Shown one piece after another: positions 1 through 14,667 of a DNA stretch of 64,000 nt. The stretch comes from Armillaria gallica (lineage: Eukaryota > Basidiomycota > Agaricomycetes > Agaricales > Physalacriaceae). The stretch's first letter is position 1; each line of letters begins with the position of its first letter. The translations under genes were made by a program, and so were the position numbers. The stretch lies in NCBI GenBank assembly GCA_037576215.1, contig JBANDB010000007.1:5053001-5117000 (forward strand), read 5' to 3'. The notes below the pieces were generated by a model. That model was given only the letters and a program-made list of their open reading frames with translations, made no database searches and was not told where the DNA came from.

Positions 1-551
1 CTATGTAGTGAAATCAAACAAACTTCTAGTACCTCGTAACAACCTCGCAAAGTGATACTTACTGTTGATTCTGATTGGACGTGGGTAGGAGACGGTCCGA
101 AGGTTCCGCGGACTTTCCCGGCATAAAGCCTCCCGGCCCGAGGTCCGCTTTGTTTTCGAACTTGCATGCCGTCTCCCTTATTCCCTCTCGCAGTGGCTCT
201 ATCGACGCGTTTTTTGGTCGACTAACTGGTGGATTTTAGCTGTGGTATAGAGAAAGGTCCTTATATGTATGTCGTTCTATCTCTTCTTCTCAAGCAAGCG
301 CTCATTTCTCCAAAGTCGCTCTGAAAGAGAGCTACCAGTGGTTTGACTTTCTTCTTTGAAATCTCTTTATTACGGGGTTTGGGGTGAGATAAAGCCATTT
401 AAATGCCATTGTGGTGAACCTGTGCGACAAATTGTGAGTCGAAGCACACGTTATTTGTGGCACTGATATTTAGTGGTACCCGTCCAGGCTCTTTGAAAGG
501 AGATTCGCAGATATATCCCACAAAGCGCTCACTCTACATCGCGAGGCTGAT
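1..551. other. Upstream intergenic region and 5' leader
   Basis: No coding segment is convincing here. The stretch probably holds the promoter and leader of the Ser/Pro-rich gene that starts at 552. A short open frame beginning at 457 overlaps that gene in another frame and looks like a shadow. Confidence 0.4.
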
Positions 552-2149
552 ATGGACGTCACCCCCGATACATCTGTGGCCATGGATATCGATAACTTGG
601 AGGATGAAATACCTTCGTCGTCACCAGACAACAGCGGTCATGCTCTATGGAAGGCATCACAAACTCCCAACGTCGCACTTCGCGATCTTATCGTAGAGTC
701 ATCAGAGAGTCTAACTTATCCCGGTATGGTCGCTTTCATACGAGAGATTTGAGTAGCTGACGTTCCTTAGCTCTTAATAAACACGTCCCCAGGTGGGATG
801 GACCCAGTTCCCCTCAAGAGCGTCGAAAATCAGCCCCATATAACGTGAGGCATCGACCTCCTCCACGACGGTCAGCATCGACTACAACGCGGCATGTCAC
901 TCCTACATCTACCAATCTGTCCGGTGCCATACCCACACTATTCAATCTCATCGAAAAGGTCCAGAGCGCAGATTCTGGTGACGAAAACTCGGAGCAGGTT
1001 TCTGCGCCAAAGGCGAAGACGAGGCGAAGGGAGAAGGTTGTGACAGGAAGAAAAGCCGGGCGTAGCTCCATGCTTCCGCTCCCTGCCTCAAAAGGAAAAG
1101 GAAACGAAAAAGAGCGACCGCAGGATTCTTATAAAGACGTTAATAAGAGACGTCGGAGCAGCGCATTCGCCGCCCCAATCCCCCCTTTGTTGACTTCCTC
1201 TTCGAAGACAACATTTTCGGATGTTTCTATGCTCGATGTTAGTTCAGACAATATGGGTGTCGAACACCCAGTTCTGGCACCACCTCCACCCCCTTTGTTA
1301 ATGCCCACTCGAAATGAGAATGCTTCGGGACGCAGCAGAACGTCGCCGGACAGCGACGTCCCAGAGCGTCCAGCGTCGAGCTCAGGGAAAGCACATGGCA
1401 AACGGCCATCTGCTCCATCCAGGGTAGTCGAAACCACTTTCTCAAGCAACGATGTTACACACGTTGCGCCTATTTCACCTCCGGAGGCACCCTCGAGACC
1501 AAAGACGACATCTCAATGTCGATTGGGCGACGGCGAGAAGGCGACGGCTTGCTTGCCCTTAAAGGCAGATAAAGCTCCTTCCGGACCAAGCAAGTGTTCG
1601 TCGACCCGGAATCTCAGATCTTCGTCGTCTGTTAGTCGAACAGAAGTCATCAGGCAAGCGCTCGAAGGCAATAGGGACGAAGGTCAACCACCCTCGGTTT
1701 CCATTAGGCAAGGCAGCCGTTCGTCCAGTCGAGGCGTGACGCCTCAACCCACTCTTTCATCTAACGGAAGCCGTCCCTCCACCTTTGTGGCGTCGTCACG
1801 ATCTATATCCCGGCAACCTCCATCCCAACCACCAGTGGCAACTCAACCGAAACCCCCAGGCACAGACCCTTGTCATCGTCCTCCCCCTCAGCTGGGTATG
1901 GGCGTGCGTCGAGTCAGTTCGGCGCCGACAGCTCAGCTTGCAAATAGGCCGTTACCTACCCACCAGAAGGGGTTTAAGCCGCCGCTTCTCTCTGGAACTC
2001 TGGTTCCGAAACCCGTCGAGAGGCCACTACCTCCACCACCACCACCGCCTCCTCCCCAGAATGAAGCCTCCTCAGAGGATACGTCTTTTGACTGCTCCTT
2101 CGATCTGGATCCGGAAGAACTGGATAATGCAATGCAGGAGTTTGACTAG
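552..2149 (+). CDS. Ser/Pro-rich intrinsically disordered protein, function unknown
   Basis: The model has two exons (552-723 and 771-2149) around a 47-bp GT-AG intron and gives about 516 residues, keeping one frame throughout. The protein is dominated by Ser, Pro and Arg/Lys, has several polyproline runs (a run of eight or more Pro near the C-terminus), and ends in an acidic tail that includes DLDPEELD. No enzyme motif, membrane segment or signal peptide is visible. Basic RRR/KRRR clusters around residue 140 could be nuclear localisation signals, which is inference only. The start at 552 puts an acidic N-terminal segment (MDVTPDTSVAMDIDNLEDEI) before the basic low-complexity part. I do not recognise the family. 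It could be a regulatory or cytoskeletal adaptor, but nothing in the sequence decides this. Confidence 0.7.
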
Positions 2150-2356
2150 AATTTTTATTTACTTTCCATTTACTTTCTTTCTTTCCCAGGGCATTTTTGA
2201 TTCATGTTGTATTTCTCTCTCCCTCTCAAGCATCTAAATGTATTGTACCCACCCATTAAATTACTCACTCACATTTCGCATTAATGTCGGTATACCACGT
2301 GACAAGCTTTCTGTCAAAAATTTTACATCAAGTCTTAGTATCACTTTGCTCCCGCC

Positions 2357-2566
2357 ATGGATGCGCCATTGAACCCGCCAGCACGAATACAGCCTTTCTC
2401 AGTGACATCAATCTCAACTCGAAGCACCCAAAAACGAATTGATGCTTTTATGAACGAGTTCCAGGCTCGCACGACAGCGGGGCAAGGAATCAACACAGCT
2501 GTGACGGTGCAACTGCAGAACTTGCGGGATGCGCTGCATGAGGAGCATGAGAGGCGGAAGAAGTAA
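2357..2566 (+). CDS. Small (69 aa) helical protein, unknown
   Basis: A single-exon frame opens at a well-placed ATG and stops at TAA. The protein has 69 residues. The N-terminal third is Pro-rich; from about residue 24 the sequence is amphipathic and charged (QKRIDAFMNEF... LRDALHEEHERRKK), typical of a short coiled coil. It sits about 200 bp after the Ser/Pro-rich gene on the same strand. Small conserved coiled-coil proteins in fungi are often subunits of larger assemblies, but I cannot assign this one. Confidence 0.5.
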   Translation: MDAPLNPPARIQPFSVTSISTRSTQKRIDAFMNEFQARTTAGQGINTAVTVQLQNLRDALHEEHERRKK

Positions 2567-3272
2567 ATCAAGGTCAGTCTATACATGCCATTGGCTTTCT
2601 CAATCCATTATCTTACACAGTGCAGGGGACCATTTGACATACCGGAACGGCATTCCATGCATTCCTTTACTTCCACTTCTTGTTCTATACCTGCCGTTTC
2701 AATACAGTTCTTCCAGCCTCGTTCTGCGACAAAGGCGTTTCTGAAATTTTGTCAATCGCAGTACGGTCAGAAGCAACACTAGGCATATTGTAAGAAACAA
2801 TTTATCGCCTCTGGGTGCTGTTAATGGTCCTTGTTACATGAAGCAACCGAATAGAGCTGACATCCGTACTTGGCAGTTTGGAAGCCTGAATCTTTCCATC
2901 ACTAGTGTGACTGCTATGTTTTCCATTTTTTTATGTTAGGAGAGCAGCGCGGCAAGGGGCAGGGTAGTAAAAGCTACGTGTAATTGTACATCTTCACTCG
3001 TTCTTTCAGGTATGCATAACACAGTATATTATGGAAACAGAGGTGCAGAAGACCCCGAGGATATTTAGTACAAGTAGATCGAGGAGATAAGGTAGTTAGA
3101 TAGCATATTAAGGTGGAATGAGCAGTCGTTTCGGAAGCAATCTAAGGTGTCTAGAAGAATCTTGTTGGATAAAAGTCGCCGGATTTGATCGAACTATCGC
3201 CAGAGACTGATGAACTTGACAGCAACATTGTCCCTTGCATTCAGAACTTCAATTCTGTGCCAGACAGAGCGG
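2567..3272. other. Intergenic, convergent 3' ends
   Basis: This lies between the small + strand gene and the 3' end of the minus-strand F-box gene. Short frames in it have no recognisable content. It probably holds both 3' UTRs; I see nothing else. Confidence 0.4.
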
Positions 3273-4421
3273 TCAAGTTTGGGTAGTGAACCCCTGGATG
3301 CTGACCGATCGCAACAAGCCATGATCCAAGCGGCGCTCAATTGTATTGATGAGCGCGACAACGACATCCTCGGGAAGGTATGCCATGTACGCTTTCGGTT
3401 CCTTGACAATGTACATCTCCTGTGTCTCAGGAAGGTGCCGAACTACTGCAACCGATAGAGCGAGGTTCCGGATAGTGAGCGACGCTAGAGTCGTAGGGAG
3501 CTGAAGTGCACTAATGGGAACTTGGAGATCCTGTGCGTGGATGGGATTTTGGCTTTCAAGAACAAGCTCACGTAAATTCTCCAGTTTCTCCTTAGGTTCG
3601 GAAACCCTGAGTGGAGGCGTGGAAGTGCCTTCGATGAGAAAATGACATGCCGTCATGGCTGGCAAGGACAGAGTTTCGAAGGCAAACGACGGAGGGATGT
3701 GTGTTTTGAGATGCCTAACACATCCAAGGTTCTTGTAATCCGGTGTGATTAGAGAGACAGGGATGTCAGTGGAAAGTTGCTTGAAGCGATGCGACTGGGA
3801 AAGAAGCAGCTCGATGAACGGGATGAGGCAGGGAGTAGTCGGCGGTGCTGTCGAAGGGACAGATACATTAACGTAAAGCGGGACCGACTGAGACCGCGTC
3901 AGGTGCTCTCGCAGCGCCGCGATTGCCCCTTCCGACAGACGTGTTGTCTCCCGTCGCATCCTGGGAGAAGGATCGATATCCCCTTCTTGCAGGTCCTCGT
4001 TGTCTTCTCCTGCCCCAACTAATGTGGAATATGTCACAATTTCATCCACTTCCTCCACTTCCTCACGATCAGAGTCGAGGAACGCCAGGTCGTTCAAAAA
4101 ATAATCCTGCAAGCTGTTCCCAAACCCCTTCCTGCGATTTCCAACTTTCTTAACAAATTGGACCTGCAGCATCAGATTTATTTGCAGACGCGCCCACAAC
4201 GTCGGGTCAGATAAAGCAACGGAGCGCCAATGGCTGCAAACGCTGCTGATAGCCCAGAGTCCTTGTGTAGTTTTCAGGGACTGCCCGCCTGAAGCCAGAG
4301 CAAATATTTTGCAAAAGACTTCAGGGGGGACGTCAGATAAAGCAGAGCGAGGATCCATGTTCCTGCTCTGTGATGTATATTTAGAGAACTGTTCGGAAGT
4401 GAGGTATAGCTTGAAGTTCAA
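3273..4421 (-). CDS. F-box protein
   Basis: A single-exon frame of 382 codons. An F-box-like motif lies near residues 30-70 (VPPEVFCKIFALA, then SSVCSHWRSVALSDPTLWARL), the standard agaricomycete F-box pattern ending in a Trp-containing helix. The rest is Leu-rich with irregular leucine-rich-repeat character (LSLPAMTACHFL, LENLRELVLES, LASLTIRNLAL) and one acidic insert around residue 125. F-box proteins are SCF ubiquitin-ligase substrate receptors; the substrate is unknown. A second in-frame ATG at 4358 (MDPRSALSDVPPE) is the more typical start, because the first 21 residues look unlike the family. Confidence 0.8.
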   Translation of the reverse strand: MNFKLYLTSEQFSKYTSQSRNMDPRSALSDVPPEVFCKIFALASGGQSLKTTQGLWAISSVCSHWRSVALSDPTLWARLQINLMLQVQFVKKVGNRRKGFGNSLQDYFLNDLAFLDSDREEVEEVDEIVTYSTLVGAGEDNEDLQEGDIDPSPRMRRETTRLSEGAIAALREHLTRSQSVPLYVNVSVPSTAPPTTPCLIPFIELLLSQSHRFKQLSTDIPVSLITPDYKNLGCVRHLKTHIPPSFAFETLSLPAMTACHFLIEGTSTPPLRVSEPKEKLENLRELVLESQNPIHAQDLQVPISALQLPTTLASLTIRNLALSVAVVRHLPETQEMYIVKEPKAYMAYLPEDVVVALINTIERRLDHGLLRSVSIQGFTTQT

Positions 4422-7788
<3,367 letters not shown>

Positions 7789-8271
7789 ATTCTTGAATGC
7801 TGTTACTGTTTACTCCATTATTATGAATCTATGTTACTGCGTCACTTAGGTATTGTACTTGAATAATGAGAATCCTCCCTTCACTTCTTTTCGGTACCCG
7901 GCAAACGCCGAAATGACTTTTCACATCAATGTTGTCGTGTCTTTAGCTAGACTTGACCTCGATATTTCTTGCATGCTCGACCTGGCCATGGTGATTCTCC
8001 CTTGGTCAATTGTTTCAAATCCGAGCCGGAGCGACATGAGGAATATTGATCATCATTCCATGGGCCGAGTTGTTTTGATGAATTCTGCAGGCACTAGCTT
8101 GCATTTCTGCGCTAGTAGTCCCGCCAGTTCCATGTCGACACGCCCGTTCTTGCTTTCGGAACCGCGGAACAGCCGGATAGGGCTATCTCGGTCAACTCGA
8201 TGATGCCGGCACAATAGCAGCATTTAAAACTAGGCGACTCGAATTTATTGCTCTCATCGCCGCTCATACCT
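7789..8271. other. Intergenic between halogenase and O-methyltransferase
   Basis: A frame at 7853-8203 is open but shows no domain and no splice connection to either neighbour. Treated as spacer with a terminator and a promoter. Confidence 0.4.
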
Positions 8272-10190
8272 ATGGCTTCGACTTCTACTCTGCGCTCTCT
8301 AGCAAATCTGATATCTTCGTCTGTTGACATCATCGAAGAGCGAGCTCAAGTCCCCGATCTAGATTTGGCCTACCACGAATGCGAGGTTTCAAATAATGGA
8401 TTCAGTGATCCAGCGGTCACCGACGCGATTTCTTGTATTATCGCCGCGACAGCTCAGTTAGTGGCGACCATACGCCCTGCTCATTTGACTCTCATCTCGA
8501 CGGCCATGATGGTGAGCCCAGTTACGGACCATAATCTGTTTAACTAAGTGCTTTGTGAAGATTCACGTTCCTGCGGCGCTTCGAACGGTCACAGACCTTC
8601 ACGTTCCAGAGATATTGCGAAAAGCTGGGCCTCAGGTTATTTTCTGTTTTCCTTTAGTCTTTATCCTGCTCAAGTCTCGATAATTCAGGGGCTACATATC
8701 AGAAAGATTGCAGCTCTCTGCCGCACAAGCCCTGGAAAGCTAGGTAAGACTCACATCGATGTTCAATAAGATGACGCGGACTCAATAGTCATATTCAAGC
8801 GCGCATTCTCCGCCTGCTAGCTACAGAGCACATTTTCAAAGAGGTCACTCCCGACGTTTTTGCTCATAATCGCATCTCGTCTTTACTTGACACCGGAAAG
8901 TCAGTTGACAAGTTGATAGAAAGGCAAAGAGTCTACGTGTCATTTTCTAAAAATATACTCATATCTTCTTTCTGTAGTCCGCAGTGTAAATGGGATGGCG
9001 GTGTCGGCATAGCCGCCTTCGTCTCACACACGTAGGAAATCTTCTTAAAATTAGCAGCCTTCGTTTCCTGACTGCTTCGCATGCAGCGGTGGAAATTCTC
9101 TGAAGTTCACCTCATATCTAGCGGAGACGATGCAGGATCCATCATTCGCGTACTCTGAGGATCACGCAAAGGCTCCGTTCAACTACACTGTAAAGACTGA
9201 CTTGCCCTTTTGGCAATGGTTGGATCTCCCTAAGAATGAGTACGAGAGACGGAAATTTGGACTTGCGATGACTTGTGCTCCATTGCACGGGATGCTCGAA
9301 GGTAGGAGTGTTGTCAGTAAAGCCGTTTCTGTCCCCGTTGAAGCTTTTTTTTTTTTTTTTTTTTTTTTTCAGGTTTCGAATGGGGTCTACTACCGAAAAA
9401 TAGTGTGGTAGTGGATGTTGGCGGAGGAGTGGGAATGGCGACTTTGCCTGTAGCAAAAGTGTTTCCAGATCTAAGAATCGTTATACAGGATCGACCAAAA
9501 TTCGTCGAAGATGCCAGAAAGGTAAGCATTTGACGATCAGTAACTGGAGGATATAATCCTACTTATTACCATGTAGCTGTGGAAAGACGAATTGCCCGAC
9601 GCTGTGTCCAGTGGTCAAGTCGCTTTTCAAGGTGAGTCAACTATCTGTTCGGAATTTCTCTTAACGTACTTCGCCTTCCCTTAGTGCATGACTTTTTCGA
9701 GTGCCAGCCAATTCAAGCAGCGGACGTTTATTTACTGCGCTGGATCATACACGATTGGAACGATTCTTTGTGTATCAGTATCTTGAAGCGCTTACGTGAG
9801 GCTGCGGGTCCTGGGACGAAACTTCTTATCGTTGATGCACTTATGTCTTACGCCTGCCAAGACTCATTCGCGAGCGGTATTGTCGGTGCAGTGAAGCCTC
9901 TGCCGCCGAAGCCGCTTCTTGCAAACTTCGGGCATGCTAGGGTAGGGGAGTATCTTTTTGATCTTCAGGTATGAGTGTTAGCCTTATCTACCACGCTTAA
10001 AATAACTTTTCGACAGATGTTGGTGACGGTGAATGGCCAGGAGCGGACGATCCGCCAGTTCTCCGATATCCTGGAGATTGCTGGCTGGGAAATTGAAGAA
10101 GTGAAAAGTGCTGCAGCTACTCAAGCACATATCATTGCTATTCCTGCTGTTGTCCAACCGTTATCTATTGCTTTGAACACACGGCTGTAG
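8272..10190 (+). CDS. SAM-dependent O-methyltransferase (COMT / sterigmatocystin-OMT type)
   Basis: A multi-exon gene with all joints in frame. The N-terminal winged-helix dimerisation part contains IHVPAALRTVTDLHVPEILRK and KLARILRLLATEHIF. A substrate-side segment follows (KAPFNYTVKTDLPFWQWL). The SAM site is VVVDVGGGVGMATLPVAK, then IVIQDRPKFVEDA, and the LRWIIHDWND motif carries the His expected to act as base in this family. The C-terminal part includes NGQERTIRQFSDIL. One intron (8924-8977) uses a GC donor, and another holds 25 consecutive T (9345-9369) just before its acceptor. The start at 8272 gives MASTSTLRSLANLIS, the usual family N-terminus. Substrate unknown. Its position directly after a halogenase suggests methylation of a chlorinated phenol, which is inference. 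Confidence 0.88.
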
Positions 10191-10736
10191 TACCGTATCA
10201 TAACTGTCCCGGTTTCTTTTTGATTTCTTTTGCCCTCTTCTATTTCGGATCAATTCTGGGGGGGATTTGATTTTGTTTCATTTAATTAATTTGTACCAGG
10301 TCCACCATCAATATCCATTACATAAGTCTCAGAGTCGCTGTCGGATTTTCTTTCCATGTAAATGCCCTCGATTTGATTGGAAGCCTCGTTATCAAAAGTT
10401 TCTCTCTGACAGAGCTGAGAGGACGCACCGACGGTCTGGACATCAAATCCATGGAGCCTATTTTCATAGAATTATGTAACAGGTTACGGACTAAACCTAT
10501 TCCTCGATTCTTCATCCTTGTCATCCTTGATACATGCGTCCTTTCCCATCAAATTCTTTTGCCCGCCGGGAGCGGACGTCGACGTCGGCCATCTAGACTG
10601 TGGTTCGAGAGCTAACTGGATTTGAATATCTTTGTGGGGGCAGCTGTGGGGAAGAGTATTGAGACAAACGGAAAAAGTGTAATCCGGCTCCTCTTATTTA
10701 CAGCTGTGATCAGAAACGACAACACCCACCTTCGCA
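10191..10736. other. Intergenic, promoter of dioxygenase gene
   Basis: No coding segment is supportable. T-rich runs follow the methyltransferase stop, and the dioxygenase leader precedes the ATG at 10737. Confidence 0.4.
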
Positions 10737-12039
10737 ATGTTGCTTCCACCTCACGCCCTGCTTAGTCTGCTTCTGCCTCTCCTCGCTACGGCCCATTCGT
10801 CTCCCGAGACCGCAGAGGAAAGGGAGGTCCAACGGGCGCTACAGCAGGCAGCCTACCACTGTGCTCCTGCTGTAGCCGAATTCACTGCGTACCGGAAGAG
10901 GGCGTGGGCACAGAAGGTCCTGGCTGGAAACCCCTCGCTTCCTGCATACCAAGACTTATTTGCCGACGGCACATACGAAGCAGAGCCTGGGCAGGAGCTC
11001 ATGTCTTGTACCCCAGTCACCGAGGAAGTTAAGATGGAGAACAATACTTGTATTTTGAGTGAGTCGTGTCTTTTCCATTTCTTGTCCTGCTGTCTGACCG
11101 GAGTTTAGCCCCGACCGTCACGGAAGGACCATACTACCACAAGGTCGGCCATCCAATACGCCAGAACATAGCGGAATATCAGATCGGTGTACCTCTTCTC
11201 CTCGATATTGGTGTCATCGACGTCGAGACTTGCAAACCTCTTCCCAATGTCCTCGTCGATATCTGGCATGCAAACGCCACTGGTCACTATGCCGGGCACC
11301 CGGAGCCTACGTTTGAGCTTCGCGAGGAGAAGCCTCAGGTCGGTGGAAAGCGTAACGGACTGCTGAGCGCGTTTCCTCGGACGAAGCCTGCAGAGACGTT
11401 CTTACGTGGTGCTTGGCCGACGAATGAAAATGGTGTTGCTCAATTCTCCAGTGAGTCGTTTCGATCGCTACGCTGAAGATTCTGCTGATCGTGGTCTTTC
11501 CGAAGCGATATTCCCTGGATACTATACAGGTGCGCCATGAGTATTCTTAGGAAGGTCGCCTCACTAAGACTGAAATAACAGGTCGCGCAACACATATCCA
11601 TACCAAGGTCTTTCCCAGCTGGACTCCCCTTCCAAACGGTACATTTGAGGCAGGAAAACTTGTCCATGTTGGGCAATTCTTTTTCGACGACGAGATAAAC
11701 GTACAAGTTGACAAAGTACGCCTTCTGTTCATATTCTTCGACCCAGCCTGACGTCCTTGAAGATGCATCCATATACGACGAATCCCATCAAAGACACAGT
11801 CGGCCGCACGCGTAACTGGCGTGACTCCCTTAACATTTTTGAGGATTCTCATGGTCCGGAGGGCAAATATAACCCTGTCTTCAGGTCGGTTATGTCAGCG
11901 AATATGAATGCTAGCCGTACTAACCAAAATCGCGAAAAGATTGGAAATGCTCGGCGGAGTTGTTAACCAGGGCTTTGCTGGATTCATTACGATGGGTGTT
12001 AATACCAGCGTTGAGGTTGACAACTGGTGGAAGGGCTAA
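10737..12039 (+). CDS. Secreted intradiol ring-cleavage dioxygenase-like protein
   Basis: The N-terminus is a clear signal peptide (LLPPHALLSLLLPLLATAHS). After a pro-like segment the core reads TPTVTEGPYYHKVGHPIRQ, DIGVIDVETCKPLPNVLVDIWHANATGHYAG, FLRGAWPTNENGVAQF and FPGYYTGRATHIHTKV. These hold the expected non-haem Fe(III) ligand pattern of two Tyr and two His. The end is built from three small exons through LEMLGGVVNQGFAGFITMGV to TAA at 12037-12039. Introns are about 50 bp and all joints are in frame. Known relatives are extracellular fungal dioxygenases that open catechol-type rings, often during lignin-aromatic turnover. Here it follows a halogenase and an O-methyltransferase on the same strand, so a role on an aromatic product is possible but not shown. 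Confidence 0.85.
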
Positions 12040-12450
12040 TATTCGACTTCATAACCATCTGGATAATATTGTCTCCTTCAAATTTCTCATAAGATTCAGA
12101 TTAAAGAAGTCGACTTGGCTTAACTTTCCAGTTGACTCATTGTTCTCTTTCGTCTGTGAGTTTCCTGATGTCGTTGGTGCGAATTTCAAGTTGAATCTCA
12201 GCCTCTCGTAGTTTGCTGAGAACCAGTAAATTGGAAAACCTCGTCTTCCTGCTTGAGACATTGCTGAGATTAAAGGTTGAGTAAAGGTGGCAGCGAGTCA
12301 AGATAAGGGACAAAATGTTTCCCACGGGTCAATGTGTGTCGTGGTAAGTAATACGCTACTTTTAGCGCAAACTGTCACGCTTCCCAATCAGAATCATCGC
12401 TGTCGACTCTTCCCATCACTTCCATCGTCCATCGTACCCTGCCCTCTATC
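12040..12450. other. Intergenic
   Basis: Minus-strand frames at 12049-12325 have no recognisable domain. Likely the 3' UTR of the dioxygenase and the promoter of the next F-box gene. Confidence 0.4.
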
Positions 12451-13942
12451 ATGAAGCAGAAAAGGAAAGGAAAGAAACGAAACGCGGCCTCCAAGGCACT
12501 AAAGTCAAAGGTATTATACCTGTCTTCTTGGGTTCTTCATTTACTTACCTGATTCTTAGCCTTCTGGTAGCGAACACAGACGAGCAACCGGATCGATGGC
12601 GATTGGCAGAATCAATGAACGTTTAGCCAACGAGCTTCTAGCTTATATCTTTGCTACTGCGATTGTCGACCTACTTCCAATAGAGCACCGATTCTTCCTT
12701 GCTCTTGTGTGTAGCGTCTGTGGCCATTGGAGGGATGTTGCTATCGAGGCATCTGAGCTCTGGACCACCATTTATATACATAATCCACAACATATACCAC
12801 CCGCCGAACTCTTCCTTGAACGATCAAAGGTCCGACTTCTGGATGTGGACATCCAGGTCACCTTTGACCACGGAGATTGGTTCAGGAGTCCTCTGGCCTT
12901 CAGTCGAGTCGCGGAGTTGACATCGGTCCACCTTTGGCATACAAGGACGCTTTCCTTGCGTGTCAGCGACGTGCAGGGCGCCGAAGAGTTTTCTGCATTG
13001 TACCGGCCGCTGTCAGCTCCGCATCTCGTCAGCCTTTCCATCTATATTGAAGAAGAGTCACGAAGCGCGCCCCTCTTACTTGATTCTATTTGCTCTTTCC
13101 GTTCTAGTGGGAGTGAAGGCTCCTCCTCGAACACAACCCCGATCTCCAGCCTTACCAGACTCGAGCTCACATCTCTTCAGCCTGAACATGAGGATATGCG
13201 GCATATATTCACGTGCTCTCCATCTCTCGAAACACTTATCCTGCCAAGATTTGGTCGTAGCTGGTTGGGAAGCCAGGGGGAAAAGATACCCATCATAACA
13301 ACTCCAAACTCGTTGCGATCTCTCGCGGTTCATATTGATTATACCCACGAGATCGAGTCTTCGCTTGCGGCAGGATCATCAGATAATTGTTGCGTGCTTG
13401 CCTCTCTTCGCTTTCCGAACCTCGAATATCTCGAGGTTCTAGGCGACCACTCTTCCTGCAATCTTAACCTCGGCGGCCATTTCAAAGACCTGCCGAAATT
13501 GAAAACACTGCGTTTGCAGCAATGTTCTGTTTCACCTGCCGATGCACAGTTTTTCCGCTCGTTGAAACTGTTAAATCGTTTGGAGCTGGTGGACAACTTG
13601 GAAGACGTAAAGTGGTTTAAAAGACGCGGCCGCCGCCGCAGGGTGTCCTTTCCATTTCCCCGCTTGTCGTCTATCTTAATCAGCGAAGAAACAAGAGGGA
13701 GTTACGACATGTCCCAGTGGGTGTGCCTGGCACGGATAGCCGTTAATAATTATGGTTGTACCCGGTTTTCTATCGAAGTAACAACACCACTTTACGGTAG
13801 CATGTCGCAATTCTTTGGTCCTCGGGAGGAGCGTATTCAAGTCGAAGTAAACGATCATTCTCCCGGCTTGCTCCATCTTCCCACAGAAAATTTTTCCGAC
13901 TCGGAGGAGGAGGTGGAGGAGTATGAGGACGATTTCTACTGA
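12451..13942 (+). CDS. F-box protein
   Basis: Two exons, 12451-12510 and 12560-13942, give about 480 residues. Exon 1 encodes a very basic start (MKQKRKGKKRNAASK), possibly a nuclear or nucleolar signal. The F-box begins near residue 40: INERLANELLAYIFATAI, then VCSVCGHWRDVAIEASELWTTI. A leucine-rich substrate-binding region follows (LTRLELTSL, LETLILPRFG, LRSLAVHID, LEYLEVLGD, LKTLRLQQC). The C-terminus is strongly acidic (SDSEEEVEEYEDD). Presumed SCF substrate receptor, substrate unknown. If the upstream exon is not used, the frame could start at the ATG at 12596. Confidence 0.82.
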
Positions 13943-14667
13943 CTCTGGAATGATTTTGATTCGGATGGGAACGAGTATGCACACGACAGTCAGATTTATT
14001 TACGGGATTTCGATCTGTAAAATCACATTTTGAATTGGTTTTGAACTTTGCGGGAAAGAAACATGATATTGAACACATCCCAGTGAAAAGATATAAGCAT
14101 GGAAGGTCACATATAGTGAAATTCTCTCAGCTAGTCCTGTTTGTCACATGATCTCATCGGCGTCACGGGGGATTGTGGAATAAGCGGGTACTTACATAAT
14201 GTCTCTTTCTTGACACCACAGCTTACAGTATTGATACTTGAGCGCTTGAGCAGCGAGCCGGGTGTAACCTTGTCTCCGAAGAAATGCACAAGAACAGAAA
14301 TACTAGACTCCTGCAGCAAGACGAGGTCAAAGAGTAGATTGGGTGGTACCAGGATCGCGCCATTTACTTCACTTAACTATACTAGCTCATCATCGGCCGC
14401 GATATCGAAATGTGACAGCGTAAATCCCGTCCTCCTTTCATAGGATCAACAGCAAAAGTAAGCGCCATCATTATGTTCAACGTTCAATTTCGAATTTCCA
14501 AATACTTGCGTCAGTTTTTCTGATCTGCGATCGAGTCACTGTCGTCATAAGAATTCAAGTTGCTGTCATTGACTTCGTCATCGTCAGCTCGTGTAAGCCA
14601 TCGCAAGTGGAACACCAGCGGAATCGGGAATACATCTGTTTACTTCGTTACCACCAACATCTTTATT
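13943..14667. other. Intergenic
   Basis: Short frames on both strands (for example 13770-14078 minus and 14141-14443 plus) have no domain and partly overlap the F-box 3' end. Seen as 3' UTR plus the promoter of the transketolase-like gene. Confidence 0.4.

Noticed and set aside
845..2149. GTG-started frame as a separate gene
   Set aside because: It is exon 2 of the gene starting at 552; the upstream exon joins in frame through a good intron.
9345..9369. Poly-T tract as a retroposon tail
   Set aside because: It sits inside an intron just before a good acceptor, with no retroposon body or target duplication.
13770..14078. Minus-strand frame with a Pro-rich run
   Set aside because: It is the antisense of the acidic GAGGAG tail of the F-box gene.
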